Assembly: GCA_965232405.1 (NCBI GenBank)
Contig: OZ246966.1
Location: 1,426,001-1,490,000 of the forward strand
Direction: 5' to 3'
DNA length: 64,000 bases
From: RCIO01 sp965232405
GTDB lineage: Bacteria > Pseudomonadota > Alphaproteobacteria > Rhizobiales > Rhizobiaceae
This document shows, in pieces, positions 16,257 through 25,392 of this stretch; positions within the stretch are counted from its first letter, which is position 1, and each line of letters begins with the position of its first letter. Under the pieces are notes generated by a model. The model did no database searches and had not been told where the DNA came from. It saw only the letters and a program-made list of their open reading frames with translations. The position numbers were made by a program, and so were the translations under genes.

Positions 16257-17069
16257 ATGGACGGACTGATGAAGGGGCGGCGCGGCCTCATTACCGGCAT
16301 CGCCAATGACCATTCGATTGCATGGGGCATTGCCCGCACGCTGCATGAGCATGGCGCAGACATTGCCGTAACCTATCAGGGCGAGGCATTCGGGCGCCGG
16401 GTCAAGCCGCTGGCGGAAAAGATTGGCAGCAAGCTGGTCATGCCGTGCGATGTCGAAGACAGCGGCTCGATCGAAAGCGTCTTCAACACGATCCGTGACG
16501 AATGGGGCGGCCTCGACTTCCTTGTCCATGCCGTCGGGTTTTCCGACAAGAACGAGCTCAAGGGCCTTTACGCCGACACCAGCCGCGACAACTTCACCCG
16601 AACGATGCTGATTTCCTGCTACTCGTTCACCGAGATGGCGCGCCATGCCGCTGCGCTGATGAACGATGGCGGCAGCATGGTCACGATGACTTATGCCGGA
16701 TCGGTGCGGGTGATGCCGAACTACAATGTCATGGGTGTCGCCAAGGCCGCACTGGAAGCAAGCGTGCGCTATCTCGCCAATGATTACGGGCCGCGCGGCA
16801 TACGCGTGAACGGCCTTTCGGCAGGCCCGGTCCGCACCCTCGCCGGTGCCGGCGTGTCCGATGCGCGCTACATGTTTTCGTTTCAGCAGCGTAATTCACC
16901 GCTCAGAAAAACCGTGTCCCTGGACGAGGTCGGCGGGTCGGCTCTTTACCTGTTATCGGACCTCTCCGGCGGCGTGACCGGCGAGATCCACTATGTGGAT
17001 TCTGGTTACCATATCGTTTCCATGCCGTCGCTAGATGAGCTTAAGCGCTTTGATTCAAACGATAATTAG
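16257..17069 (+). CDS. fabI: Enoyl-ACP reductase (NADH), FabI
   Basis: 270 aa. Opens with GRRGLITGIANDHSIAWGIA, the FabI nucleotide-binding segment that differs from the usual SDR Gly motif. Catalytic Tyr-(X6)-Lys is in YNVMGVAKAALEASVRYLA, and the substrate-loop region is GVSDARYMFSFQQRNSPLRK. It reduces enoyl-ACP in the last step of each elongation cycle and is the target of triclosan-type inhibitors. It completes the fabA-fabB-fabI operon. Confidence 0.95.
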   Translation: MDGLMKGRRGLITGIANDHSIAWGIARTLHEHGADIAVTYQGEAFGRRVKPLAEKIGSKLVMPCDVEDSGSIESVFNTIRDEWGGLDFLVHAVGFSDKNELKGLYADTSRDNFTRTMLISCYSFTEMARHAAALMNDGGSMVTMTYAGSVRVMPNYNVMGVAKAALEASVRYLANDYGPRGIRVNGLSAGPVRTLAGAGVSDARYMFSFQQRNSPLRKTVSLDEVGGSALYLLSDLSGGVTGEIHYVDSGYHIVSMPSLDELKRFDSNDN

Positions 17070-17156
17070 CATTCGCTACAATTAAATTGGAATCATTGCC
17101 GGAAACCCTTTCTAAGTAGATTTCGGTTACAGTTGCAGGCGAATGGGGCAGTTCGC

Positions 17157-18689
17157 ATGCAAGATTCTACGCAACCGTTTCGTACGCCAGTATTTCGTCT
17201 CCTGACCATCGGCGCCGCCGGCATCGGCAGCTTCATCATTGGTCTATGGGGACTGCGCTACGGCATGGGCGACCAGATCGCCGGCATGCCTGCGGAGGTA
17301 ATCGGTGCGATCATCGCGTCGCTATGCGCGCTCGCGGCCGCCGGGTCGTCGATGTCGTTTTTTGCCGGCGTGGATGAATCGGCAAGCTACGTATACCGCG
17401 AGACCCAGACCGACAAGCTGACCGGGCTCAATTCCCGAACGGCCATGATTGGCAAGATAGCGGAAGCGGCCATCGCCACGTCGCGCACCGGCAAACCGGT
17501 CTATCTCATCGACATCGAAATCGACCGCTTCAAGCACATCAACGATTCCATCGGCGACCAGCAGGGCGAAGAACTGGTCAAGCTGTTTGCCGCCAGGCTG
17601 ACCGACAACATGCCTGACGACATCGAAGTCGGGCGCACGGGTGCCGGCCAGTTCTGCATTCTGCTTCCGGACGACAAGTCGCCGCTTCTGATCAACGAGT
17701 TCGTCGAGCAACTGATCGAAGCGATGATGAAGCCCTTTCCGCTGAAATCCCATCTCCAGTCGGTCAGTGTTTCGGTTGGCATCGTCGCCATGCCCAAGGA
17801 CGGTCACGATCCGATTACGCTGTTGCGCCGCTCGAACCTTGCCTTGCAGCAGGCGCGCGCGCTGGGCGTGGCCAGCTGGGCCGTGTTCCACCCGGATATG
17901 GGTCGCGTTGCAGAGCACCGCCAGTGGATCGAATCCGAGCTGCATTCGGCCTTCAAGCGCGGCGATTTCGAACTGCACTACCAGCCGCAGCTCGACCTCT
18001 CCAGCCAGCGCATCGTGGGCTATGAGGCTCTTATCCGGTGGCGACACCCCACCCGCGGCATGATTACACCGATGGAGTTCATTCCGATCGCCGAGGAAAC
18101 CGGCATGATCGTTCCGATCGGCGAGTGGGTGCTGCGCAAGGCCTGCACCGACGCACTGATGCTGCCGGAAGACTGTTTCGTGGCGGTGAACATCTCACCG
18201 GTCCAGTTCATGTCCAAGAACTTCATGTCGATGGTTCGCACAGTCATGAACGAGACGCAGCTCAAGCCGTCCAAGCTGGAGCTTGAAGTGACCGAGACGG
18301 CCATGATGCAGGACAAGGAGCGCGCTGCGAAGATCCTGAAGGAACTGACCGACATGGGCATTTCGGTGGCCGTGGACGATTTCGGCACCGGCTACTCAAA
18401 CCTCAGCTATCTCATCGACTTCTCGTTCCAGAAGCTGAAGATCGACCGCTCATTCGTCAGCCGCATGGAAAACGACAGCAGCACCGGCGCCGTGGTTTCC
18501 ACAATTGTCGGCCTGTCGCGGGCGCTCGGCGTCCACACCATTGCCGAAGGCGTGGAAACCGAAAGCCAGGCCACGCTGCTGCGGGCAGCCGGCTGTGAGG
18601 TTGTGCAAGGCTACTTCTATGGCCGTCCCGAGCCGCTGGTTGTCAACCTTGCGCCGGAAGAGCCGAAGAAGGTCGCGAACCTCCACTAG
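17157..18689 (+). CDS. Membrane GGDEF-EAL protein (degenerate GGDEF, probable c-di-GMP phosphodiesterase)
   Basis: 510 aa from the ATG at 17157, which has GGGGC upstream; a TTG at 17133 is possible. Two membrane helices (about residues 12-75) precede a GGDEF domain whose signature has decayed to GRTGAGQFCIL, so cyclase activity is unlikely. The EAL domain (about 255-500) is intact: GYEALIRWRHP, VNISPVQF, ELEVTETAMM, VDDFGTGYSNLSYL with loop 6, LKIDRSFV and AEGVETESQATLL. It should hydrolyse c-di-GMP, possibly with the dead GGDEF as a GTP-sensing module. It follows fabI by 87 bp and its promoter may be separate. Confidence 0.88.
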   Translation: MQDSTQPFRTPVFRLLTIGAAGIGSFIIGLWGLRYGMGDQIAGMPAEVIGAIIASLCALAAAGSSMSFFAGVDESASYVYRETQTDKLTGLNSRTAMIGKIAEAAIATSRTGKPVYLIDIEIDRFKHINDSIGDQQGEELVKLFAARLTDNMPDDIEVGRTGAGQFCILLPDDKSPLLINEFVEQLIEAMMKPFPLKSHLQSVSVSVGIVAMPKDGHDPITLLRRSNLALQQARALGVASWAVFHPDMGRVAEHRQWIESELHSAFKRGDFELHYQPQLDLSSQRIVGYEALIRWRHPTRGMITPMEFIPIAEETGMIVPIGEWVLRKACTDALMLPEDCFVAVNISPVQFMSKNFMSMVRTVMNETQLKPSKLELEVTETAMMQDKERAAKILKELTDMGISVAVDDFGTGYSNLSYLIDFSFQKLKIDRSFVSRMENDSSTGAVVSTIVGLSRALGVHTIAEGVETESQATLLRAAGCEVVQGYFYGRPEPLVVNLAPEEPKKVANLH

Positions 18690-18731
18690 GTTATGCTTGC
18701 CGAAGGCGGCGCCTGAGCCGCCTTCCCTTTC

Positions 18732-19745
18732 CTATTTCACAGCCCACAAAACGCGGAAGCGATTGTCGCTCGCCAGTTCACCGTGCCGCGCGGCCCCGGC
18801 TGCCAGTTCCCGTTCGTAGGGAAGCCCCCGGTTGGCGACCAGAAACAGGCGGCCGCCTTTTTTCAGCGCCGCCAGCGCCACCTTGATCATCGTGACGCCG
18901 ATGTCCGGTTCAGCCGCCCTGCCCTGATGAAAGGGCGGATTCATGACGATAGCGTCGTAGTGCTGCGTGACAGGCTCAGACAGCAGATCGTGCCAAAAAT
19001 AGTCGCGGTCCGGCCCAGTGCCGCCGACACCCTGCAAATTGGTCCTGGCGGCTTCGAGCGCTGTCTGCGAGGCTTCGTAGAGGTCGATCGAAGTGATGCC
19101 CTCCAGCTCCGCCAGCCTGACCGAGAGATAACCCCATCCGGCGCCGAAATCGGCGACAGCGCCGCTAATGTCAGCCGGCAAACTGTCCGCCAGCAGGCGC
19201 GAACCGGCATCGACCTCGCCGGCGGAGAACATGCCGGCGCCGGTGACAAACCGATCCTCGACCAGGCCCTCGGCCGGGCGTAGAGCTTTGATTGCCGCCT
19301 CGGCGTCGGCTGGCCGTTGCAGCCAGAATACCATGCCGTGAAATTTCGATTGTGAGCCGGCTGGCTCTATAAGAGCGCCAACGCGCTTCTTAAGGCTGGC
19401 GATACCGTCCGTCTTGCCGCCTGCCACAAGGATCAGTCCGCCGGCACGGGTCCGTGCCAGAGCTTCGGCAATCCAGCCCTCATTCTGCCTGCGGTGGCGG
19501 CCTGCCAACACGATGGTCAGATCGTAGTCCTCGCCCTCCGGCTGCGGAACGACCTCATGTCCGGTTCGTTCGAGCGGCAGAAAGAGCGGTCTCAAATCCT
19601 GTACGAGAACAAGCTCCGGCGTGAAGCCGTCGGGCCTGCGCATGTCGGGCGACGCGTTGAGGACGAGCCCACGCGCACCGGCCGCTGGCATCTCAACCAG
19701 GCCGCGCTCGAAAGGATGAAGGGCAATCGCGGTCCTGTTGTCCAT
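18732..19745 (-). CDS. RsmC-like class I SAM-dependent (16S rRNA guanine-N2) methyltransferase
   Basis: 337 aa. Two-domain layout: a degenerate N-terminal half (about 1-170) and a catalytic C-terminal half with the SAM motif VADFGAGWGYLSVRL and the base-methylating motif DAIVMNPPFHQG. NPPF followed by HQG is characteristic of RsmC/RlmG, which methylate guanines in rRNA (G1207 of 16S for RsmC). It is upstream of nothing on its strand and convergent with the EAL gene. The precise target is inferred from family. Confidence 0.85.
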   Translation of the reverse strand: MDNRTAIALHPFERGLVEMPAAGARGLVLNASPDMRRPDGFTPELVLVQDLRPLFLPLERTGHEVVPQPEGEDYDLTIVLAGRHRRQNEGWIAEALARTRAGGLILVAGGKTDGIASLKKRVGALIEPAGSQSKFHGMVFWLQRPADAEAAIKALRPAEGLVEDRFVTGAGMFSAGEVDAGSRLLADSLPADISGAVADFGAGWGYLSVRLAELEGITSIDLYEASQTALEAARTNLQGVGGTGPDRDYFWHDLLSEPVTQHYDAIVMNPPFHQGRAAEPDIGVTMIKVALAALKKGGRLFLVANRGLPYERELAAGAARHGELASDNRFRVLWAVK

Positions 19746-19786
19746 TTCGCTCTCACCAACCTCGTCTGACCAGAACGGAGCCGCCT

Positions 19787-19818
19787 AGAAAAAAGGCGCG
19801 GCCATGGAGCCGCGCCTT
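19787..19818 (-). terminator. Intrinsic terminator of pnp
   Basis: Read on the minus strand, AAGGCGCGGC and GCCGCGCCTT (19793-19818, 10-bp stem, 6-nt loop) are followed by a run of T (19787-19792). It lies about 25 bases after the pnp stop. Confidence 0.88.
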
Positions 19819-19843
19819 CTCGTCTCGAGTCGATCCGCGTGGA

Positions 19844-21985
19844 TCAGGCGTCGGTTTCCTCGGCCTTCTTCTCGCGGGCGAGTTCCTTGCCGGTCTCCTG
19901 GTCGACGACCTTCATCGACAGGCGAACCTTGCCGCGCTCGTCAAAGCCCATCAGCTTCACCCAAACCTTGTCGCCTTCCTTGACGACATCGGTGGTCTTT
20001 CCGACCCGCTCCTGTGCGAGCTGCGAGATGTGAACCAGACCGTCCTTCGGGCCGAAGAAGTTGACGAAAGCGCCGAAGTCGGCGGTCTTCACAACCGTGC
20101 CCTCGTAGATCTCGCCCACTTCCGGCTCTGCCGTCAGCGAGTGAATCCACTTCTTGGCTGCCTCGATCTCCTTGGCGTTGGACGAGGCGATCTTCACGGT
20201 GCCGTCGTCCTCGATATTGATCTTGGCGCCGGTCTTTTCGACGATCTCGCGGATCACCTTGCCGCCGGTGCCGATCACGTCGCGGATCTTGTCGGTCGGG
20301 ATGTTCATCACCTCGATGCGCGGTGCGAACTCGCCAAGCTCCGAACGGCCCTGGGAAATAGCCTTGGCCATCTCGCCGAGGATGTGCGCGCGGCTTTCCT
20401 TGGCCTGATCGAGAGCGACCTTCATGATCTCCTCGGTGATGCCGGAGATCTTGATGTCCATCTGGAGCGAGGTGATGCCGTCGTCGGTGCCGGCAACCTT
20501 GAAGTCCATGTCACCGAGATGGTCTTCGTCGCCAAGGATGTCGGAGAGCACCGCAAAGCGCTCGCCTTCCTTGATCAGGCCCATGGCGATACCGGCAACA
20601 GGCTTGGTCAGCGGTACGCCGGCATCCATGAGCGCCAGCGAGGTGCCGCAGACCGTCGCCATCGACGACGAACCGTTGGACTCGGTGATCTCGGATACCA
20701 CGCGCAGCGTGTAGGGGAACTGATCGGCAGCGGGCAGCATCGGATGGATTGCGCGCCAGGCAAGCTTGCCGTGGCCGATTTCGCGGCGGCCCGGGGAACC
20801 CATGCGGCCCGTCTCACCCACCGAATAGGGTGGGAAATTGTAGTGCAGCATGAAGGTTTCCTTGTAGGTGCCGGTCAGGGCATCCACAAACTGCTCGTCC
20901 TCGCCGGTGCCCAGCGTGGCAACGACCATGGCCTGCGTCTCGCCGCGCGTGAACACGGCCGAACCGTGGGTGCGCGGAAATACGCCGACTTCCGAAACGA
21001 TCGGACGCACGGTCTTCAGGTCGCGGCCGTCGATACGGCTGCCGGTGTCGAGAATGTTCCAGCGAACGATCTTGGCCTGCAGTTCCTTGAACACGGAACC
21101 GACCTGCTCGGGGGACCATTTCGCCTCTTCGCCCTCTGCCGGGGTGAAGGCTTCCTTGACCTTGGCTTTGACCGCGTCGACAGCGGCGTAGCGGTCCTGC
21201 TTGTCGGTGATCTTGTAGGCTTCGCGCAGCTCGCCCTCGACCAGCTTCAGCATCTCGCCTTCGAGTTCCGACAGATCGGCGGGCGTGTGCTCGCGCGGTT
21301 CCTTGGCGGCTGCCTCGGCCAGCTTGATGATCGCGTCGATCACCGGCTGGAACGATTTGTGGCCGAACATGACGGCACCGAGCATGACGTCTTCCGACAG
21401 CTCATGCGCTTCGGACTCAACCATCATCACGGCGTCGCCGGTGCCGGCCACGACCAGGTCGAGCTTGGTCTCCGGCATTTCGTCGACCTGCGGGTTGAGC
21501 ACATACTCACCGCCGATATAGCCGACGCGCGCAGCGCCGATCGGGCCCATGAAGGGGACGCCCGACAGCGTCAGAGCGGCGGAAGCCGCGATCATGGCCA
21601 CAACATCGGGATCATTTTCCAGATCGTGCTGGAGAACGGTGAGAACGACCTGCGTGTCGTTCTTGTATCCGTCTGCAAACAGCGGACGGATCGGGCGGTC
21701 GATCAGGCGCGAGGTGAGCGTTTCCTTTTCGCTCGGGCGTCCCTCACGCTTGAAGAAGCCGCCCGGGATCTTGCCGGCGGCAAAGGTCTTTTCCTGGTAG
21801 TTGACGGTCAGCGGAAAGAAGTCGAAGCCGGGCTTCGGCTGCTTTTCGGAGACAACGGTGGCCAGAACCACGGTCTCGCCATAGGTGGCAAGCACGGCGC
21901 CGTCTGCCTGACGGGCGATCTTGCCGGTTTCAAGAATGAGCGGACGTCCGCCCCATTCCATCTCAACTTTGTGTTGTTTGAACAT
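19844..21985 (-). CDS. pnp: Polyribonucleotide nucleotidyltransferase (PNPase)
   Basis: 713 aa. Two RNase PH-like domains (about 1-215 and 310-540) are joined by a helical domain; the conserved GKIPGGFFKREGRPSEKE is in the first and TVCGTSLALMDAGVP in the second. A KH domain (IGTGGKVIREIVEKTGAKI, near 565) and a C-terminal S1 domain (GEIYEGTVVKTADFGAFV, near 625) complete it. PNPase degrades RNA 3' to 5' by phosphorolysis and is a degradosome part. It follows rpsO with a 366-nt spacer full of hairpins, which resembles the E. coli autoregulated pnp leader. Confidence 0.97.
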   Translation of the reverse strand: MFKQHKVEMEWGGRPLILETGKIARQADGAVLATYGETVVLATVVSEKQPKPGFDFFPLTVNYQEKTFAAGKIPGGFFKREGRPSEKETLTSRLIDRPIRPLFADGYKNDTQVVLTVLQHDLENDPDVVAMIAASAALTLSGVPFMGPIGAARVGYIGGEYVLNPQVDEMPETKLDLVVAGTGDAVMMVESEAHELSEDVMLGAVMFGHKSFQPVIDAIIKLAEAAAKEPREHTPADLSELEGEMLKLVEGELREAYKITDKQDRYAAVDAVKAKVKEAFTPAEGEEAKWSPEQVGSVFKELQAKIVRWNILDTGSRIDGRDLKTVRPIVSEVGVFPRTHGSAVFTRGETQAMVVATLGTGEDEQFVDALTGTYKETFMLHYNFPPYSVGETGRMGSPGRREIGHGKLAWRAIHPMLPAADQFPYTLRVVSEITESNGSSSMATVCGTSLALMDAGVPLTKPVAGIAMGLIKEGERFAVLSDILGDEDHLGDMDFKVAGTDDGITSLQMDIKISGITEEIMKVALDQAKESRAHILGEMAKAISQGRSELGEFAPRIEVMNIPTDKIRDVIGTGGKVIREIVEKTGAKINIEDDGTVKIASSNAKEIEAAKKWIHSLTAEPEVGEIYEGTVVKTADFGAFVNFFGPKDGLVHISQLAQERVGKTTDVVKEGDKVWVKLMGFDERGKVRLSMKVVDQETGKELAREKKAEETDA

Positions 21986-22351
21986 ATCCTGTCCTCAATG
22001 GAGGAAGCCTGCGCTCTCTCGGGCGCATCGCGTTCCCCTGCTTCGTTCCCGGCTGCCACAGCACAATGCGGAAGTTTCCCGCAGCCGTCTCGGCATTGCC
22101 GGTCATGGTTCGGATCTTCGACCGCGGCTTGGGTCGCCGCATCTGGAGATCCGGAACGAGCCACGGGCAAGACAACGGGGAGCTCCGTCTTTGGCGCCTT
22201 GCGCGCTCAGAGCTGCCTGCAATCCTGCCCCATGACCCGGTCCTGGGGCGCGCCGTCGGGCCTTTCAACGTTCCGTTGGCGCAGGTTTGGCCGCATGAGC
22301 GGCCGGTTTATCGCGATGGCGAACGGACCAGCCGCCCGCCATCGCGACAAT
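21986..22351 (-). other. rpsO-pnp spacer (untranslated, structured)
   Basis: 366 nt between the rpsO stop and the pnp start on the minus strand, with no credible reading frame of its own. It holds the two perfect hairpins at 22289-22347. No T-run follows them, so transcription probably continues from rpsO into pnp. Confidence 0.6.
22289..22347 (-). promoter_or_regulatory. Paired hairpins at the start of the pnp leader
   Basis: Stem one: TCGCGATGGC (22311-22320) with GCCATCGCGA (22338-22347), 10 bp without mismatch. Stem two: GGCCGC (22289-22294) with GCGGCC (22299-22304), loop ATGA. In E. coli an RNase III cut hairpin between rpsO and pnp starts PNPase autoregulation; a similar role here is inferred from position. 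Confidence 0.5.
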
Positions 22352-22621
22352 TTAGCGGCGTATTCCGAGCTTGCCGATCAGCGTCTTGTAACGCGCGCTG
22401 TCCTTGGAATTCAGATAGTCCAAGAGACGACGGCGCTGCGACACGAGCTTCAGAAGACCACGGCGGGAATGGTTGTCCTTTTTGTGGTCCTTGAAGTGTT
22501 CGGTCAGGTTCGTGATACGCTCCGTCAGAATCGCAACCTGAACTTCCGGCGAACCGGTGTCGCCCTTGGCGGTTGCATATTCTTTCATGAGCTCTTGTTT
22601 CCGCTCAGCGGTAATCGACAT
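22352..22621 (-). CDS. rpsO: 30S ribosomal protein S15
   Basis: 89 aa. Begins MSITAERKQELMKEYATAKG and contains ILTERITNLTEHFKDHKKDN and RRGLLKLVSQRRRLLDYLN, the 16S rRNA-binding helices of uS15. AGGAAG lies just upstream of its ATG. It precedes pnp, the conserved bacterial order. truB and rbfA lie upstream but corA is inserted between truB and rpsO. Confidence 0.97.
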   Translation of the reverse strand: MSITAERKQELMKEYATAKGDTGSPEVQVAILTERITNLTEHFKDHKKDNHSRRGLLKLVSQRRRLLDYLNSKDSARYKTLIGKLGIRR

Positions 22622-22774
22622 CGGGCTTCCTTTCTAAGTGGGAGGAATTGGGTCGCCCACGGCCGGGATGTCGTCCAGCGGGGGCCGGTCAGGCAGCGTC
22701 AAGCCGCTGCGCTGCGGCGCATATAGTCGAATTCCGCGGCAATTGCCAGTGCGATCTTCGCGCGGCGGGATGCG

Positions 22775-23848
22775 CTACAACCACCTCTTCCATCGAAACA
22801 CGATCAGCAGGCCAAGCGCGATCAGCCCCATTATGCCAAGCGCCATCGGATAGCCGTAGGGCAGATCGAGTTCCGGCATGTTCCAGGCCGAATCCTGATC
22901 GAAATTCATGCCCCAGATGCTGGCCAGAAAGCCCAGAGGTATGAAGATGGTCGAGATGATGGTCAGAACCTTCATCACCTCGTTCATCTTGGTCGACACG
23001 CTGGAGAGATAGAGGTCAAGCAGCCCGGTCGCCAGTTCCCGATAGGTCTCCGTGACGTCGATCAGCTGGATTGCGTGATCGTAGGTGTCACGCAGATATT
23101 GATGCACCTCTTTCGGAATGAGGCCGATTTCCTGCCGCGACAGCGCGGACAGCATTTCGCGCGACGGCCACAGCGCCCGCTTGACCACGAGGAGCTCGCG
23201 CTTGATGCGATGCAACCGGGTCACGTCCTGTGGCCGGGGATCAATCGAAATCCTGTCCTCGATCGCCTCGAGTTCGTCGCCAATCGTCTCAAGCAGCGGA
23301 AAGTATGAATCGAGGATCGTGTCGAGGATGGCGTAGACCAGATAAGCGGCACCGCGCTTGCGGATGCGCCCGACGGGTGACGCAAGCCGGCGGCGCACCG
23401 GGTCGAGACAATCGCCCGGACGCTCCTGGAACGTGACGACATGCGTCTTGTTGAAGGCGATCGCGAACTGTTCCTTGGAACTGACGCTCTTGCCGTCGAA
23501 CATGTGCACCACGATCAGCGGATGATGGTCGTAGACATCGATTTTGGGGCGCTGGTCGGTGTTGGCAACGTCCTCGACCGCCAGCGGGTCCATGCCGATC
23601 AATTCGCCAATGGCAGAGATGAGATCGAGGTCCGCGAGACCGATCACGTCTATCCAGAGACGATCGCCTTTCTTCATGGCCGCGCGTACATCATCGATGC
23701 TGACATCCGTCACCTCGGTGGCGAGGTCGTCGGTGATGACGGTGAGACGTATCTTCGTCGGCGATGCGTTGACATCGGGCACGAGCGTGCCGGGCGGAGC
23801 GCCCACCGGCGATCGGCGATGTTCGACCAGTCTTTTCTTCTGCGTCAT
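22775..23848 (-). CDS. corA: CorA-family magnesium/cobalt transporter
   Basis: 357 aa from the ATG at 23848; a TTG at 23890 would add 14 residues of no family character. A large cytoplasmic domain with long stalk helices is followed by two C-terminal membrane helices. The pore signature GMN occurs in LGFLASIWGMNFDQDSAWNM between them, and the positively charged tail RWKRWL closes the protein. CorA homopentamers take up Mg2+ passively. The placement between truB and rpsO splits the usual truB-rpsO-pnp order. Confidence 0.93.
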   Translation of the reverse strand: MTQKKRLVEHRRSPVGAPPGTLVPDVNASPTKIRLTVITDDLATEVTDVSIDDVRAAMKKGDRLWIDVIGLADLDLISAIGELIGMDPLAVEDVANTDQRPKIDVYDHHPLIVVHMFDGKSVSSKEQFAIAFNKTHVVTFQERPGDCLDPVRRRLASPVGRIRKRGAAYLVYAILDTILDSYFPLLETIGDELEAIEDRISIDPRPQDVTRLHRIKRELLVVKRALWPSREMLSALSRQEIGLIPKEVHQYLRDTYDHAIQLIDVTETYRELATGLLDLYLSSVSTKMNEVMKVLTIISTIFIPLGFLASIWGMNFDQDSAWNMPELDLPYGYPMALGIMGLIALGLLIVFRWKRWL

Positions 23849-23899
23849 GCGGGGAAACTGGCGCAATTTGTGCACCTGCCGCAAGCCCAAACAGCGTAG

Positions 23900-24862
23900 C
23901 TAGTCGCGGAATACACGCCTTGGATGAAACATGCCCGCGTCGATTGCGCCCAGAGCAACCAGCCGGCCGCGCGCCACAGCGCAGGCCTCGTCCGCCTCAA
24001 CCGGCGCGCCGGCGCCGCGCACAATCGCCGGATTGCCGAGACGGACCTTGCGGGCCGCGTCGTCACTCAGCATAACCTGCGGCAGAAACGATAGTGCCGC
24101 CCCCGTATCGAGGAGCATCGCATCGAGAGAGCCGAAGCTGGCGGGCGCGGGCGGCAGCAACCGGTCGCCATCACGCTCGCGTGCGGGCGCTGCGGCCTCG
24201 AGCGCATCCAGCGTGACGAGTTGCTCAGGCGTGAACGGATCGACCTCTGTGCGGCGCAGATCGGCAATGTGGCCGTAACAGCCCAGTTCGCGCCCCATGT
24301 CGCGGGCGATGGAACGGACATAGGTGCCCTTGCCGCATTCGATCTCGAACACGGTGTGGCCGGCATCGGGCATCTCGACAATCTCAAGCCGGCCGATCTC
24401 CACTTCCCGCGCGGGAATGTCGATCTCCTCGCCCTCGCGCGCCAGGTCGTAGGCGCGTTCACCGCCGATCTTGATCGCCGAGAATTGCGGCGGGGTCTGC
24501 ATCACTAGGCCGGTGAATTGCGGCAGTAGCGCGCGAATGGCGGCTTCCGAGGGCCGCAAATCAGATGTCTTTGTCGCCTCGCCCTCGCGGTCGTCGGTCG
24601 AGCGCTCCTCGCCCCACTCAACAGTAAAACGATAGACCTTGGCGCCATCCATGACATAGGGAACCGTCTTGGTGGCGTCGCCAAGCGCGATCGGCAACAT
24701 GCCGGATGCAAGCGGATCGAGCGTGCCGGCATGGCCGGCCTTTTCGGCATTGAACAGCCATTTGACCTTGGACACGGCCTCGGTCGAGCCCATTCCGACG
24801 GGCTTGTCGAAGACCACCCAGCCTGAAACCGGACGGCCCTTCTTCTTGCGGTTGCGGGGCAC
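23900..24862 (-). CDS. truB: tRNA pseudouridine-55 synthase TruB
   Basis: 320 aa. Begins RNRKKKGRPVSGWVVFDKPV and carries the catalytic Asp in KAGHAGTLDPLASGMLPIAL, with GKGTYVRSIARDMGRELGC as the later conserved segment. It makes pseudouridine 55 in the T-loop of tRNAs. The start is a GTG at 24862 that shares one base with the rbfA stop (TAGTG), so the two are translationally coupled. It has a C-terminal PUA-like extension. Confidence 0.96.
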   Translation of the reverse strand: MPRNRKKKGRPVSGWVVFDKPVGMGSTEAVSKVKWLFNAEKAGHAGTLDPLASGMLPIALGDATKTVPYVMDGAKVYRFTVEWGEERSTDDREGEATKTSDLRPSEAAIRALLPQFTGLVMQTPPQFSAIKIGGERAYDLAREGEEIDIPAREVEIGRLEIVEMPDAGHTVFEIECGKGTYVRSIARDMGRELGCYGHIADLRRTEVDPFTPEQLVTLDALEAAAPARERDGDRLLPPAPASFGSLDAMLLDTGAALSFLPQVMLSDDAARKVRLGNPAIVRGAGAPVEADEACAVARGRLVALGAIDAGMFHPRRVFRD

Positions 24863-25272
24863 TAGTCCTTGTCCCCCTCGCCGTCATCGTCCAGATCGCG
24901 TGCGACTTCGGGCGAGCGCAGAAGCTCGTCGATCCTGGCCATATTGTCGAAGCTGGTATCCAGCCGGAACCTGATCTCGGGCATGAATTTCATCTGGCGC
25001 AGTTCAGGCGTGACGCGGCCGCGTATGAATTTCGCGTGGCGGTTCAATGCGTTGACGACTGCGTCATCATCGTCGGCGGCAAGCGGCGCGACAAAGGCGG
25101 TTGCGATCTTGAGGTCGGGCGACATGCGCACTTCCGAAACGGAAATGACAGTTGCCTCGATCGCGTCGTCTCGCACGTCGCCGCGCTGAAGCACGGTAGA
25201 CAGCGCATGACGCACCTGCTCGCCAACACGAAGCTGACGCTGGGACGGGCCCGAGGAAGAGAATTTCGACAC
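24862..25272 (-). CDS. rbfA: Ribosome-binding factor A
   Basis: 136 aa. The best start is the GTG at 25272 (VSKFSSSGPSQRQLRVGEQV), preceded by an AGGGA site; an in-frame ATG at 25362 adds 30 residues unlike RbfA. The KH-like fold with VSEVRMSPDLKIATAFVAPL and FMPEIRFRLDTSFDNMARID matches RbfA, which helps mature the 5' end of 16S rRNA in the 30S subunit. It lies between infB (120 bp upstream) and truB (1-nt overlap). Confidence 0.95.
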   Translation of the reverse strand: MSKFSSSGPSQRQLRVGEQVRHALSTVLQRGDVRDDAIEATVISVSEVRMSPDLKIATAFVAPLAADDDDAVVNALNRHAKFIRGRVTPELRQMKFMPEIRFRLDTSFDNMARIDELLRSPEVARDLDDDGEGDKD

Positions 25273-25392
25273 TGTAAAGTCCCTGAAACCGTGCAGGACG
25301 GGATCGAACCGCCCTGCATGTTCAATTCGGCATTTTCGCTGCTGGCGGCGCGGTGGCGGCAACAGCCACCAGCCGCATCCTGTTCAATCGTC

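Noticed and set aside
20030..22726. Very long plus-strand frame (about 900 codons) opposite pnp
   Set aside because: It is antisense to pnp and rpsO with a composition typical of a shadow frame in GC-rich DNA.
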